From an uncultured Paracoccaceae bacterium (GTDB taxonomy: Bacteria > Pseudomonadota > Alphaproteobacteria > Rhodobacterales > Rhodobacteraceae): DNA of 64,000 nucleotides. The notes below the pieces were generated by a model. It saw only the letters and a list, made by a program, of their open reading frames with translations, searched no databases and had not been told where the DNA came from. This document shows positions 9,034-18,066 of the stretch, piece by piece. The DNA is taken from positions 267,364 to 331,363 of the forward strand of contig CANLPZ010000002.1 in assembly GCA_947493145.1 (NCBI GenBank). Reading direction: 5' to 3'. Position 1 is the first letter of the stretch. The number at the start of each line of letters is the position of its first letter. The position numbers and the translations under genes were made by a program.

Positions 9034-9705
9034 ATGTTTGGATGGAACGACACAAAAGCCACGCATCGCGTTGTAGAAATGTCCGGTGTGGGAAATGGTC
9101 CCCGTACAGAAAGTATCACCACAGGATTTGTTGCCGGAACTAAGGTCGCGACACAATTTGGTTGGCGACCGGTTGAAAGCGTTGCCAAAGGCGATGTTGT
9201 TCTGACATTCGATGGCGGAATGCAAAAAGTTACAACGGTCCATCGCGAAAAAATGGTTCGCCATGATGCGCAAGTGCCCCAAAATCAGTGGCCGTTCGAA
9301 ATTCCAGCGGGCGCGTTGGGCAACCGTGAAACAATGTGGTTGCTTGCCGATCAAACAGTTATGATCGAAAGCGATGCCGCAGAAGAATTATTGGGTGATC
9401 CGTTCGCATTAATTCCCGCCGCTGCATTGGAAGGTTTTCGCGGTATTCACCGCGTACCACCGATGCAGTCCGTTGACGTGATCACACTTGAATTCGACCA
9501 AGACGAAATCGTGTTTGCGAATTCTGGGGCGTTGTTCTTTTGTCCGAAATCTCGCGACTTGGTTTCTGACCTAGGTTCAGACACGTCCGCTTACGACGTT
9601 CTATCGCGTCGCATGGCTGATGCATTGGTTGAATTGTTGGAAATCGAAACCGAAACAGCACCCTATGCAAAAGAAACAAACCAAACGATTTACGCTGTCG
9701 CCTGA
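9034..9705 (+). CDS. Solitary Hint-domain protein
   Basis: A 223-residue protein whose main feature is a Hedgehog/intein-type (Hint) domain of the kind common as stand-alone proteins in Roseobacters. The N-terminal part of the Hint fold is seen as TTGFVAGTKVATQFGWRPVE followed by KGDVVLTFDGG. A later segment, GNRETMWLLADQTVMIES, matches the H-N-hydrophobic block of these proteins. The usual nucleophilic Cys or Ser at the first position of the fold is not obvious (the block reads GFVAGTKV, with Ala and Gly where C/S-F-xxGT is typical), so self-cleavage is doubtful. Function is unknown. A GGGGAAAA purine tract precedes the ATG. Confidence 0.7.
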   Translation: MFGWNDTKATHRVVEMSGVGNGPRTESITTGFVAGTKVATQFGWRPVESVAKGDVVLTFDGGMQKVTTVHREKMVRHDAQVPQNQWPFEIPAGALGNRETMWLLADQTVMIESDAAEELLGDPFALIPAAALEGFRGIHRVPPMQSVDVITLEFDQDEIVFANSGALFFCPKSRDLVSDLGSDTSAYDVLSRRMADALVELLEIETETAPYAKETNQTIYAVA

Positions 9706-9724
9706 ACTCCGGTGATTGCATGCA

Positions 9725-9757
9725 AAAAGGCGCGACCCGATGGGCCGCGCCTTTTCT
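9725..9757. terminator. Bidirectional rho-independent terminator
   Basis: A GC-rich inverted repeat, AAAGGCGCG ... CGCGCCTTTT, sits between the converging Hint gene and fadB-type gene. It has an A tract on its left and a T tract on its right, so it can stop transcription from both sides. Confidence 0.8.
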
Positions 9758-9777
9758 ATTTGTTTGGATATGAAACG

Positions 9778-11982
9778 TTATGCGGCGTCTGCAGCCTCAG
9801 TTGCGAAACGTTCGTAAAATTTTTCACCCTTGGCCGCCATGTCACGCAGCAACGCGGGTGTCGCAAAACGTTCGCCAAAGGCGTCGGTTAATTGATCGCA
9901 GCGTTCTGTCGCGTATTCGGCACCGATGATATCCAGCCATGACAATGGACCGCCGGACCAAGGCGCAAAACCCCAACCAAGGATCGCGCCAACGTCGCCT
10001 TCGCGGATATCCATCAACACGCCTTCCTCCAATGCGCGAACCGCTTCGAGCGTTTGAGCAAACAGCAGACGATGTTGAACATCAATTAGATCGGGTTGTT
10101 CGTCCGCAACGGGGTATTGATCCGCCAAACCTTTCCAGATTTCGATGCGTTTTCCTTTGTCATCGTAGTCATAGAAACCAGCGTTTGATTTCCGGCCAAG
10201 GCGCTCTTGGTCGAACATCCAAAACAAGACCTCATCAACCGCATCATCAGGATAGTCGTCGCCCATCGCTGCTTTCGTCGCTTTGGCAATTTTTACACCC
10301 AAATCAACAGAGGTTTCATCAACCAATTGGAGCGGACCAAGTGGCATGCCAACCAATTTCGCAGCGTTTTCGATCAACGCCGGTTCAACACCTTCGGCAA
10401 CCATACGAATGCCTTCGTTGATGTATGGAATGATACAACGGTTCGCATAGAAGAAACGCGCGTCGTTCACGACGATCGGTGTCTTGCGGATTTGGCGAAC
10501 GTAATCCAACGCTTTGGCCGTTGCACGATCGCCAGTTTCTGCGCCTTTGATGATCTCGACCAACAACATTTTATCAACAGGGCTAAAGAAGTGGATCCCG
10601 ATGAATTGTTCCGGACGCTTTGATGCCTTTGCAAGCTCGCTGATCGGCAATGTTGATGTGTTGGTCGCGAAAATGCAGTCTTCGCCAACAACCTCTTCCA
10701 CAGCTTTTGTAACGGTCGCTTTGATGGATGGATCTTCGAATACCGCTTCGACGATCAAATCACATCCTTTCAACGCGGCGTAATCTGTGGTTGCCGTGAT
10801 CAGGGATAGGACCTGTTCTTTCTTTTCTTCGGTCACTTTCTTGCGCGAAATGCCTTTGTCCAGATGCGCGGTTGTGTAGGCTTTACCTTTATCCGCGGCG
10901 TCTTGTTTTTGGTCCAAAAGCACGACTTCAATACCAGCCAACGCGGAAACCAGCGCGATGCCTGCGCCCATCATTCCGGCCCCCAAAACACCAACCTTTT
11001 TGACGGATTGATCGTCGACGCCCTGCGGACGAACCGCCCCCTTTTCCAAGGCTTGTTTGTTGATGAACAAACTGCGGATCATTGCCGACGACGACGGGTT
11101 CATCAGAACATTGGTGAACCAGCGGGCCTCAATTTTCAACGCCGTGTCGAACGGCACTTGTGAACCTTCGTAGATGACGCTCAACAGGGCTTTGGCGGCA
11201 GGGTAGACGCCTTGCGTCTTACCATTGACCATCGCAGATGCCCCAACGAAATTCATGAAACCAGCAGGGTGGTACGGTGCACCACCCGGGAATTTGAATC
11301 CTTTTTGGTCCCATGGTTTTACGATGTCTTTGTCGGTTGCGGACAACACCCATTCGCGTGCCGCTGCCACAAGGTTATCCGCCTCGACCACTTCGTCGAC
11401 CAACTGCGCGCCTTTGGCTTTTTTCGGGTCCATCATGCGGCCCTCAAGCAAAACAGGGGATGCTTGTAACAAACCGACCATGCGGCTGTAACGCACCGTT
11501 CCACCACCACCTGGGAAAATGCCAACCAAAATTTCTGGAAGACCAATTTTTGCTTTTGGATTGTCGGTCATAAATCGACGGTGGCACGCCAACGCAATTT
11601 CGGTACCGATACCGGCACATGTGCCATTGATGGCGCATGCAATCGGTTTGCCACCTTTGTTTTTGTCGTCCATTCCGGCGCGTTCTAATTTGCGCAGGGT
11701 TTCGTGACCCTTCATGGTGAAATCGAACAAACCTTGGGCTGGGTTGTCACCGCTTTCTTCGCGAATGGTGGCCAACGTGTTCAGGTCCATACCACCAGCA
11801 AAGTCTTTCTTGCCCGATGTGATAACAACACCTTTCACCGCGTCGTCTGTCAGGGCTTGGTCAATGAATTTTTCGACCAACCCAAAGGATTCGCGCGTGA
11901 GTACGTTCATGGATTTGCCTTCGGCATCCCATGTAATGATGGCGACGCCGTCTGCGTCTACGTTATATGTAAAATCAGCCAT
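9778..11982 (-). CDS. fadJ: Bifunctional enoyl-CoA hydratase / 3-hydroxyacyl-CoA dehydrogenase
   Basis: Catalyses steps two and three of beta-oxidation. The 734 residues comprise an N-terminal crotonase domain (about 1-190, with NGTCAGIGTEIALACH and GLPEILVGIFPGGGGT around the oxyanion-hole and glutamate positions) and then an NAD-binding domain opening with VGVLGAGMMGAGIA (about residue 327). The dehydrogenase C-terminal domains follow, including IGIHFFSPVDKM and the NRCIIPYINE segment. It is the last gene of a minus-strand operon, 12 bases after the thiolase gene, and stops before a terminator. FadB and FadJ cannot be told apart by eye; the arrangement and length fit the alphaproteobacterial FadJ-like group. 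Confidence 0.93.
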   Translation of the reverse strand: MADFTYNVDADGVAIITWDAEGKSMNVLTRESFGLVEKFIDQALTDDAVKGVVITSGKKDFAGGMDLNTLATIREESGDNPAQGLFDFTMKGHETLRKLERAGMDDKNKGGKPIACAINGTCAGIGTEIALACHRRFMTDNPKAKIGLPEILVGIFPGGGGTVRYSRMVGLLQASPVLLEGRMMDPKKAKGAQLVDEVVEADNLVAAAREWVLSATDKDIVKPWDQKGFKFPGGAPYHPAGFMNFVGASAMVNGKTQGVYPAAKALLSVIYEGSQVPFDTALKIEARWFTNVLMNPSSSAMIRSLFINKQALEKGAVRPQGVDDQSVKKVGVLGAGMMGAGIALVSALAGIEVVLLDQKQDAADKGKAYTTAHLDKGISRKKVTEEKKEQVLSLITATTDYAALKGCDLIVEAVFEDPSIKATVTKAVEEVVGEDCIFATNTSTLPISELAKASKRPEQFIGIHFFSPVDKMLLVEIIKGAETGDRATAKALDYVRQIRKTPIVVNDARFFYANRCIIPYINEGIRMVAEGVEPALIENAAKLVGMPLGPLQLVDETSVDLGVKIAKATKAAMGDDYPDDAVDEVLFWMFDQERLGRKSNAGFYDYDDKGKRIEIWKGLADQYPVADEQPDLIDVQHRLLFAQTLEAVRALEEGVLMDIREGDVGAILGWGFAPWSGGPLSWLDIIGAEYATERCDQLTDAFGERFATPALLRDMAAKGEKFYERFATEAADAA

Positions 11983-11994
11983 GTGTCTTTATCC

Positions 11995-13206
11995 TTACAC
12001 GCGTTCGATGATGGTTGCGGCGCCCATACCGGAAGCCACGCAAAGCGTCGCCATTCCAGTTTCTTTGTCAGACCGTTCAAGTTCGTCCAACAAGGTGCCG
12101 ATAATGATTGCGCCTGTTGCACCCAATGGGTGGCCCATCGCAATTGAGCCGCCGTTCACGTTGACAATCGAAGGATCAACTTGGAACGCCTGCTGGAACC
12201 GCAAAACAACTGCCGCGAAGGCTTCGTTGACTTCGAACAAGTCGATGTCTGAAATGCTCATGCCAGAAGTTTTCATGATGTGTTCGGTGACAGGCACCGG
12301 ACCGGTCAACATGATGGTCGGATCAAGCCCAATTTTTGCAGTCGCACGGATGCGGGCGCGAGGTTTGAGATCGTATTTTTCACCGAACTCTTTGGAACCG
12401 ATCAAAACACCGGCAGACCCGTCTACGATCCCAGATGAGTTCCCAGCGTGGTGGATGTGGTTGATCTTTTCCAGATGCGGATATTTCATCAGCGCGACTT
12501 TATCAAAGCCTGGCATGACTTCACCCATCTCTTTGAATGACGCCTTCAATTTGCCCAACGCCTCTGCGTCGGTGCCCGGGCGCATGTATTCATCATGGCT
12601 TAGGATGTCCAAACCATTCTGATCTTTGACCGGAACGATCGATTTTTCGAAACGATTGTCTTTCCATGCTTCTGCCGCGCGGCGCTGGGATTCAGCGGCC
12701 AGATTGTCTGCGTCTTCGCGGGTAAAGCCATATTCAGTGGCAATAATATCGGCAGAGATACCCTGCGGTACAAAATATTCATCCATCGCAATTGACGGAT
12801 CAACCGCGATTGCCGCGCCGTCCGATCCCATGGCAACGCGTGACATCATTTCGACACCGCCTGCGATGTAGGCATCGCCTGCGCCGCCTTTGACTTGGTT
12901 CGCAGCAAGGTTCACAGCCTCCATGCCTGAGGCACAGAAACGGTTAATCGACAGACCAGGGATGCGTTCATCCAAATCGGATGCCAAAACAGCGGTTCGT
13001 GCCAAACACCCACCTTGTTCCATTACTTGGGTCGCATTCCCCCAAATCACATCCTCGACTGCGTGGCCTTCAAGATTGTTACGTTCTTTCAACGCGTTCA
13101 AAACACCAACAGAAAGACGTGCTGCGGTCACTTCATGCAAGCTTCCGTCCTTGCGGCCCTTGCCGCGCGGTGTGCGCACGGCGTCATAAATATATGCTTC
13201 GGTCAT
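11995..13206 (-). CDS. fadA: Acetyl-CoA C-acyltransferase (thiolase)
   Basis: Performs thiolytic cleavage of 3-ketoacyl-CoA, the last step of beta-oxidation. The ATG at 13206 is preceded by AAGGAG seven bases away, giving 403 residues, the usual thiolase length. The acylated cysteine is in NRFCASGMEAVN (Cys91). The C-terminal catalytic blocks NGGSIAMGHPLGATGA and CVASGMGAA are both present. It lies 10 bases after the GST gene and 12 before the fadJ-like gene, so the pair forms the two subunits of a fatty-acid oxidation complex expressed from one transcript. Confidence 0.94.
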   Translation of the reverse strand: MTEAYIYDAVRTPRGKGRKDGSLHEVTAARLSVGVLNALKERNNLEGHAVEDVIWGNATQVMEQGGCLARTAVLASDLDERIPGLSINRFCASGMEAVNLAANQVKGGAGDAYIAGGVEMMSRVAMGSDGAAIAVDPSIAMDEYFVPQGISADIIATEYGFTREDADNLAAESQRRAAEAWKDNRFEKSIVPVKDQNGLDILSHDEYMRPGTDAEALGKLKASFKEMGEVMPGFDKVALMKYPHLEKINHIHHAGNSSGIVDGSAGVLIGSKEFGEKYDLKPRARIRATAKIGLDPTIMLTGPVPVTEHIMKTSGMSISDIDLFEVNEAFAAVVLRFQQAFQVDPSIVNVNGGSIAMGHPLGATGAIIIGTLLDELERSDKETGMATLCVASGMGAATIIERV

Positions 13207-13216
13207 AGTAGTCTCC

Positions 13217-13849
13217 TTAAGCGCGGTCGGCAGGGTTGCCGGGCATGAGGTCATAAGGGTGTTTCCACCCCGGTGTGTCAGAGATGTTGGTTAACCAACG
13301 GTCGATGTTTGGCCAATCCGCACGGTCAAAACCAAACGGTTCGGGGTAGTAAAGATAAGCACAGCACGACAAATCCGCTGCCGTCAGCGCATCGCCAACG
13401 ATGAAATCGCGATCTTCGAGGTGTGTGTTCAACGTTGTAAACGCGGTTTTCATGCGGCTTTGATTGAAGTCGATAACCTGATCTGGTCGCTTGTCCGCGG
13501 GCAGAAAATTCATCAAGAACCGAGTCATGCCGACTTGGCTCGACATTTTGTGGTTGTCCCACAATACCCAACGAAGAACATCGTATTTTTGATCTTCGGT
13601 CCCGCCGAATTTTCCATATTTGTCAGCGATATACTGCAAAATTGCACCAGACTGGGTAAGCGTTGTGTCGCCATCAACAAACACCGGACATTCCGCCATA
13701 ACGTTCATATTGCGAAAATCGTCGCCACGGTGCTGACCGCCGAAAAAATCGACAAAAACGGGTTCCCAATTCAGGCCGGATAATTCCAATGCCAAAGCGG
13801 CCTTGTAACTGTGGCCGCTTTCCCCAAAGCAATGTAACTTTATCGTCAT
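13217..13849 (-). CDS. Glutathione S-transferase family protein
   Basis: A 210-residue protein with an N-terminal thioredoxin-like GST domain (MTIKLHCFGESGHSYKAALA; the cis-proline segment is AECPVFVDGD and the glutathione-contacting LTQSGAILQYIADKYG follows). The C-terminal helical domain contains FIVGDALTAADLSCCAYLYY. The start at 13849 is backed by a GGGAGG site (a longer upstream ORF extension is not needed). It is embedded between an acyl-CoA dehydrogenase and a thiolase gene, 28 and 10 bases from its neighbours. I infer a role in handling a thiol-reactive or CoA-linked intermediate of the same pathway; its substrate is unknown. Confidence 0.85.
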   Translation of the reverse strand: MTIKLHCFGESGHSYKAALALELSGLNWEPVFVDFFGGQHRGDDFRNMNVMAECPVFVDGDTTLTQSGAILQYIADKYGKFGGTEDQKYDVLRWVLWDNHKMSSQVGMTRFLMNFLPADKRPDQVIDFNQSRMKTAFTTLNTHLEDRDFIVGDALTAADLSCCAYLYYPEPFGFDRADWPNIDRWLTNISDTPGWKHPYDLMPGNPADRA

Positions 13850-13877
13850 ATTGTCCTCCCAGACACTCAATTGACGC

Positions 13878-14090
13878 TTATTTCTTGCGTGCATCCAATT
13901 CCGAATTGAACAGTCGCAAACGGTGTAAAAACTTTTCTTCGTCCAAAATTCCATCAAAGTTTTCAAACAAAAACGAAAGCGCTTCGCCTTCATCCAATCC
14001 CGCGTCTTTCGAAAACTTTCGTAGTCGGCGGTACCCATCTTCTGTCATTGCAACAGGAAATCGGCGGGTAAGACGTAATCGTTTTGGCAT
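13878..14090 (-). CDS. Small conserved hypothetical protein in the beta-oxidation operon
   Basis: A 70-residue, strongly basic and acidic protein (begins MPKRLRLTRRFPVAMTEDGY) with a good GGAGG ribosome site six bases before its ATG. It has short leucine/phenylalanine-rich amphipathic stretches (ALSFLFENFDGILDEEKF). The N-terminal arginine-rich strand followed by helices is reminiscent of a ribbon-helix-helix regulator, but I cannot identify a family. It sits between acyl-CoA dehydrogenase and GST genes in the same direction, with gaps of 57 and 28 bases, so it is expected to be co-expressed. Confidence 0.65.
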   Translation of the reverse strand: MPKRLRLTRRFPVAMTEDGYRRLRKFSKDAGLDEGEALSFLFENFDGILDEEKFLHRLRLFNSELDARKK

Positions 14091-14147
14091 GAAAACCTCC
14101 TTGTGGTTGGGTGGGCCGCACGATTGGTGCGGCCCGTTCCCATCAAC

Positions 14148-15926
14148 TTAGAAGTTCTCGGCGTCGAGAGCCATGACAGTGTCGGCGCCGGATTCAATAC
14201 GTGCCAGATGCATCGCCGTCGCTGGCAACGAACGCGACATGTAATATTTTCCAGTCGCAATCTTTGTTTCATAGAACGCTGTGTCTGATGCGCCCGCGTC
14301 CAACTGCGCTTGCGCCGCTTTTGCCATACGCGCCCACATTAGGCCCAAACAAACGTGACCCATCATGTGCATGAAATCATAAGACCCCGACAGGGCATTG
14401 TTTGGGTTCTTCATGCCGTTTTGCATAAAGTACATGCCAGCCGCCTGAAGATCCTTTGACGCGGCTTTCAATGGGTTCAAAAACGCCTTTTCGTAGTCTT
14501 CATCGCCTTCGTTTTCACTGATGAAGGTTTTGATCATGTCGAAAAATGCCATGACGTGTTTGCCCCCGTCTTGGGCCAGTTTGCGGCCAACAAGATCAAG
14601 CGCCTGAACACCGTTTGCGCCTTCGTAAATTTGGGCGATACGCGCGTCGCGAACGAATTGGGACATGCCCCATTCTTCGATGTACCCATGACCGCCGTAA
14701 ACCTGCTGCGCATTGGTGGCCATTTCGTAACCTTTGTCGGTCAAGAACCCCTTGATCACCGGGGTCATCAGCGAAATCAGTCCGTCTGCGTCCTTGTCCT
14801 CGCTGCGGTGAACTTGGTCGATCAACTGCGCACCCCAAAGTGTGAACGCACGTGCGCCTTCGACAAATGCTTTTTGTTCCATCAAGTTGCGGCGAATGTC
14901 GGGGTGGACAATCAACGGGTCTGCTGGACCGTCTGGATTTTTCACACCCGTTACATCACGACCTTGTAGACGGTCCTTGGCGTATTCCAAGGCGTTTTGG
15001 TAAGCAACTTCGGCCTGCGCATACCCTTGAAGACCAACCCCCAAACGCGCTTCGTTCATCATTGTGAACATTGCGCGCATGCCTTTGTGTTCTTCGCCCA
15101 GCAAATATCCGGTGGCTTCGTCGTAGTTCATTACACAGGTTGAATTGCCGTGGATGCCCATTTTTTCTTCGATGTTGCCAACTGCAACACCGTTGCGTGC
15201 CCCCAAAGACCCGTCATCGTTGACCATAAACTTAGGAACGATGAACAGCGACACACCTTTGATGCCTTCTGGTCCGCCAACGATTTTCGCCAACACCAAG
15301 TGAATGATGTTGTCTGACATGTCGTGTTCGCCAGCAGAGATGAAAATTTTCTGACCGCTGATTTTATACGATCCGTCGTCTTGTGGTTCTGCCTTTGTGC
15401 GCATCAGGCCCAAATCGGTCCCACAATGTGGTTCCGTCAGGTTCATGGTTCCGGTCCAGTCACAAGTCACCATATTTGGCAGATACTTTGCCTTTTGTTC
15501 GTCAGAACCGTGTGCATGGATTGCGGAATATGCACCATGCGTCAAACCTTGGTACATGTTGAACGCCATGTTCGCAGACGACAGCATTTCGCCAACCGCG
15601 GTCGACATAAGATACGGAAGACCGGTGCCGCCATATTCAGGATCACAGTCCAAAGCTGTCCAACCGCCTTCTTTGATCTTTTCGAATGCGTCTTTGAAAC
15701 CCGTCGGCGTCCGGACGACACCATTTTCCAAAACGCAGCCTTCTTTGTCGCCCACTTCATTAAGGGGCGCGGTAACCTCTGACGCGATTTTCCCAGCTTC
15801 TTCTAAAATCGCACTGGTGAAGTCGGCGTCTAGTTCAGAATAGCCAGAAATATCAGATTGGCTAACGTTCAGCAGATCATGCAGTACGAATTGCAAATCT
15901 TTGGTTGGTGCTGAATAGCTTGGCAT
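14148..15926 (-). CDS. Acyl-CoA dehydrogenase, long DmdC-like form
   Basis: FAD-dependent alpha,beta-dehydrogenation of an acyl-CoA. The protein is 592 residues, longer than classical 380-residue acyl-CoA dehydrogenases because of an extra C-terminal domain, as in the DmdC (methylmercaptopropionyl-CoA dehydrogenase) and related long-form group. FAD-contacting blocks [13 protein letters not shown] (about 161-173) and [13 protein letters not shown] (about 191-203) are present. The likely catalytic base is Glu435 in [13 protein letters not shown]. It follows the MerR gene by 29 bases and leads the GST-thiolase-hydratase genes. General fatty-acid or branched-acyl substrates are equally possible; DmdC function would need genetic context not seen here. 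Confidence 0.87.
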   Translation of the reverse strand: MPSYSAPTKDLQFVLHDLLNVSQSDISGYSELDADFTSAILEEAGKIASEVTAPLNEVGDKEGCVLENGVVRTPTGFKDAFEKIKEGGWTALDCDPEYGGTGLPYLMSTAVGEMLSSANMAFNMYQGLTHGAYSAIHAHGSDEQKAKYLPNMVTCDWTGTMNLTEPHCGTDLGLMRTKAEPQDDGSYKISGQKIFISAGEHDMSDNIIHLVLAKIVGGPEGIKGVSLFIVPKFMVNDDGSLGARNGVAVGNIEEKMGIHGNSTCVMNYDEATGYLLGEEHKGMRAMFTMMNEARLGVGLQGYAQAEVAYQNALEYAKDRLQGRDVTGVKNPDGPADPLIVHPDIRRNLMEQKAFVEGARAFTLWGAQLIDQVHRSEDKDADGLISLMTPVIKGFLTDKGYEMATNAQQVYGGHGYIEEWGMSQFVRDARIAQIYEGANGVQALDLVGRKLAQDGGKHVMAFFDMIKTFISENEGDEDYEKAFLNPLKAASKDLQAAGMYFMQNGMKNPNNALSGSYDFMHMMGHVCLGLMWARMAKAAQAQLDAGASDTAFYETKIATGKYYMSRSLPATAMHLARIESGADTVMALDAENF

Positions 15927-15955
15927 GTTTGTTTCTCCCTAATTCAAATTCGGTC

Positions 15956-16351
15956 TTAAGCCGCTGGTGCGTTTCGAAGCTCTTTAAGTCGCTTCTCACC
16001 CCATGCGAGTTGTTCTTTCAGTTCGTCGATCGCATCGTTAAGTTCGTCGCGTTGTTCGATCATTTCGCGAAGATGTTTTTGCGCCACTTCATATGTTTTC
16101 GCCAATTGGGTTTCTTGTTGATCGCCCAAGTAATAAAGATCCAAAAGCTGACGGATTTCCTCGAGGCTGAACCCAAAACGTTTGCCGCGCAGAATTAAAC
16201 CCAACCGCGCGCGATCTCGTTTGGTAAACAAGCGTTTTTGCCCATCGCGCTGTGGGAACAACAATTCTTTGGCTTCGTAAAACCGCAACGTTCGAGGTGT
16301 GACATCAAATTCGTCACACATTTCGCGAATTGTATATACGTTTTCAGTCAT
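15956..16351 (-). CDS. MerR-family transcriptional regulator of the beta-oxidation operon
   Basis: A 131-residue MerR protein: winged helix at the N-terminus (YTIREMCDEFDVTPRTLRFY, residues about 5-24), then KRLFTKRDRARLGLILRGKR. A long dimerisation coiled coil (about 85-125, rich in E, Q, R, K and L) has no cysteine-type metal site. The ATG at 16351 follows an AAGGAC site. Its gene is 29 bases upstream of the acyl-CoA dehydrogenase gene in the same direction, so it most likely controls that operon, in the manner of the MerR regulators of acyl-CoA catabolism known in proteobacteria (LiuR-like). Confidence 0.85.
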   Translation of the reverse strand: MTENVYTIREMCDEFDVTPRTLRFYEAKELLFPQRDGQKRLFTKRDRARLGLILRGKRFGFSLEEIRQLLDLYYLGDQQETQLAKTYEVAQKHLREMIEQRDELNDAIDELKEQLAWGEKRLKELRNAPAA

Positions 16352-16541
16352 TGATTTGTCCTTGATCGGTCGTCGGTCCATCTGATGAACGACATGAGGA
16401 GTCGCCGATGAGCATACAAGCATTCTTGACGTTAACGTAAATGTAACGCCGCGTCATTTTTTGAATGACGAAAGGTCAGCAAAAGTGACGCAAGGTCACG
16501 CGCAATAAGTGAATGCAGCTTTTAGAGGGGTATTCGATGGA

Positions 16542-16910
16542 TCAGTTGATGCTGTTTCGTGTGTCGTCGCGCAGTTTGCGTAATTCGACTATGGTTTCAT
16601 CAAGCTGTTTTCGTTGGTCATCCAGTTCGGACAACTGTTGATCCGCCAGCTCGACCCACGCCTTCATCTGGGCTTGGGTTCCCTCTTTTTCGTAGATCAA
16701 AAGCCATTGACGAATGTCTTCGAGACTAAAGCCGAACCGTCGCCCACGCAGGATCAATGTCATCCGCGCGCATTCTTGGTTCCCATAAAAACGTGATCGG
16801 CCTTCGCGTTCCGGACTTAGCAATTCAATATATTCGTAATACCGAAGCGTACGTGGCGTTACATCGAATTTTGCGCACATTTCTTTGAATGTTAGGCGTA
16901 TATTGGTCAT
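16542..16910 (-). CDS. MerR-family transcriptional regulator, paralogue
   Basis: A 122-residue MerR protein very like the one downstream of it: LTFKEMCAKFDVTPRTLRYY at the helix-turn-helix, then RMTLILRGRRFGFSLEDIRQW and a C-terminal coiled coil. GGAGAA precedes the ATG at 16910. The two adjacent paralogues (190 bases apart) look like a tandem duplication that has diverged. They could form heterodimers or respond to different acyl-CoA effectors; neither has cysteines placed for metal sensing. Confidence 0.83.
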   Translation of the reverse strand: MTNIRLTFKEMCAKFDVTPRTLRYYEYIELLSPEREGRSRFYGNQECARMTLILRGRRFGFSLEDIRQWLLIYEKEGTQAQMKAWVELADQQLSELDDQRKQLDETIVELRKLRDDTRNSIN

Positions 16911-17140
16911 GCTTTTCTCCGTAATCTGACCGTAATACGTCGTTTTGATCAGGGCAATAACTAACCGTTGGGAAACCACCAGAAGGTGAACAAACAGGCG
17001 TTTTTGGTGTATTCTATCGATAATGCTTATGCCGACATTGGCCGCAAAGATTGTTTTGAAAGCGAACAAAAACAAAAATCCGCTTGCGACGTGACCATCA
17101 TCCGCCAATAACATGGGGCAACGAATGCTGAGGGATCGTT

Positions 17141-17566
17141 ATGGCCGTTGATTTGGAAAATATGGCGCGCGTTTTTGTCGAAGGCTTGCCGCATGGCCGC
17201 GCGTTGGGAATGAAACTGTCGGTTATCGAACCTGGTGCGGCAGAAATTGAAATGCCTTACGCGGAACATTTGATCGGCGATCCGCAGACAGGCGTTATCG
17301 CGGGTGGTGCTGTTTCTGCATTGATGGACACGTGCTGCGGCGTTGCTGTCAGCTCACATCCTGATCACCGCAGCACAACTGCGACGCTGAACCTTCGAAT
17401 TGATTATATGCGCAGCGCAACCCCCGGACAGACAATAACAACGCGTGCCGAATGTTATAACGTGACACGTTCTGTGGCATTTGTCCGCGCAACCGCATAC
17501 GACGAAGACCGCGACCGACCTGTGGCAACGGCGACGGGAAGCTTCACTGCGGGAGGCAAAAAATGA
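17141..17566 (+). CDS. PaaI-type hotdog thioesterase (1)
   Basis: A 141-residue hotdog-fold protein that probably hydrolyses acyl- or aryl-CoA thioesters. The central helix reads GVIAGGAVSALMDTCCGVAV; the usual His-Gly-Gly is replaced by Ala-Gly-Gly, while the downstream Asp (MDTC) typical of the PaaI/YbgC active region is kept. It is divergent from the second MerR gene, and overlaps the next thioesterase gene by 4 bases (ATGA), so the two are translationally coupled and may form a heteromer. Confidence 0.8.
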   Translation: MAVDLENMARVFVEGLPHGRALGMKLSVIEPGAAEIEMPYAEHLIGDPQTGVIAGGAVSALMDTCCGVAVSSHPDHRSTTATLNLRIDYMRSATPGQTITTRAECYNVTRSVAFVRATAYDEDRDRPVATATGSFTAGGKK

Positions 17567-18066
17567 AAAAGCCAGAACCCGTTCAAGTGGTTAAACAGCG
17601 ACGTGATTCCGCCCTGCGGGCATTGGTCGGTACCGTTCCATATTTGCAATTCATGGGAATTGAATTTGACCGTCGCGGTGACGAAGTTACAGCCACAATG
17701 CCCTACAAAGATGAGCTGATCGGAAATCCGATGTTACCCGCGTTGCATGGTGGGGCGACGGCTGCGTTTATGGAAGCGACCGCGTTGATGGAGCTAAGCT
17801 GGCAAATGCTGTGGTCTGATCTGGAAAACGGCAAAATTGATGTTGCTGAATTGACGCCCGACAACATGCCACGTCTACCCAAAACGATTAACTTTACGGT
17901 CGACTATTTATTGTCAGGGCTGCCGCGCGATGCCTATGCGCGGGCACGGGTAATTCGGTCTGGCCGACGCTATGCGACAGTTCATGTCGAAGCATGGCAA
18001 GACAACCGACAAAAACCTATTGCACAGGCAGTCGGCCATTTTTTAATGCCGTCACGTGATGCCTGA
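17563..18066 (+). CDS. PaaI-type hotdog thioesterase (2)
   Basis: A 167-residue hotdog-fold protein with the intact His-Gly-Gly block (MLPALHGGATAAFMEATALM) that caps the central helix in PaaI-like thioesterases. It is a distant paralogue of the preceding gene, which lacks that histidine. The start overlaps the upstream stop (ATGA) and the end overlaps the MATE gene start by 8 bases, giving a three-gene unit. The acyl substrate is unknown. Confidence 0.82.
   Translation: MKKPEPVQVVKQRRDSALRALVGTVPYLQFMGIEFDRRGDEVTATMPYKDELIGNPMLPALHGGATAAFMEATALMELSWQMLWSDLENGKIDVAELTPDNMPRLPKTINFTVDYLLSGLPRDAYARARVIRSGRRYATVHVEAWQDNRQKPIAQAVGHFLMPSRDA

Noticed and set aside
14556..14969. 137-residue plus-strand ORF inside the acyl-CoA dehydrogenase gene
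   Set aside because: Antisense shadow; the minus-strand frame has all catalytic motifs.
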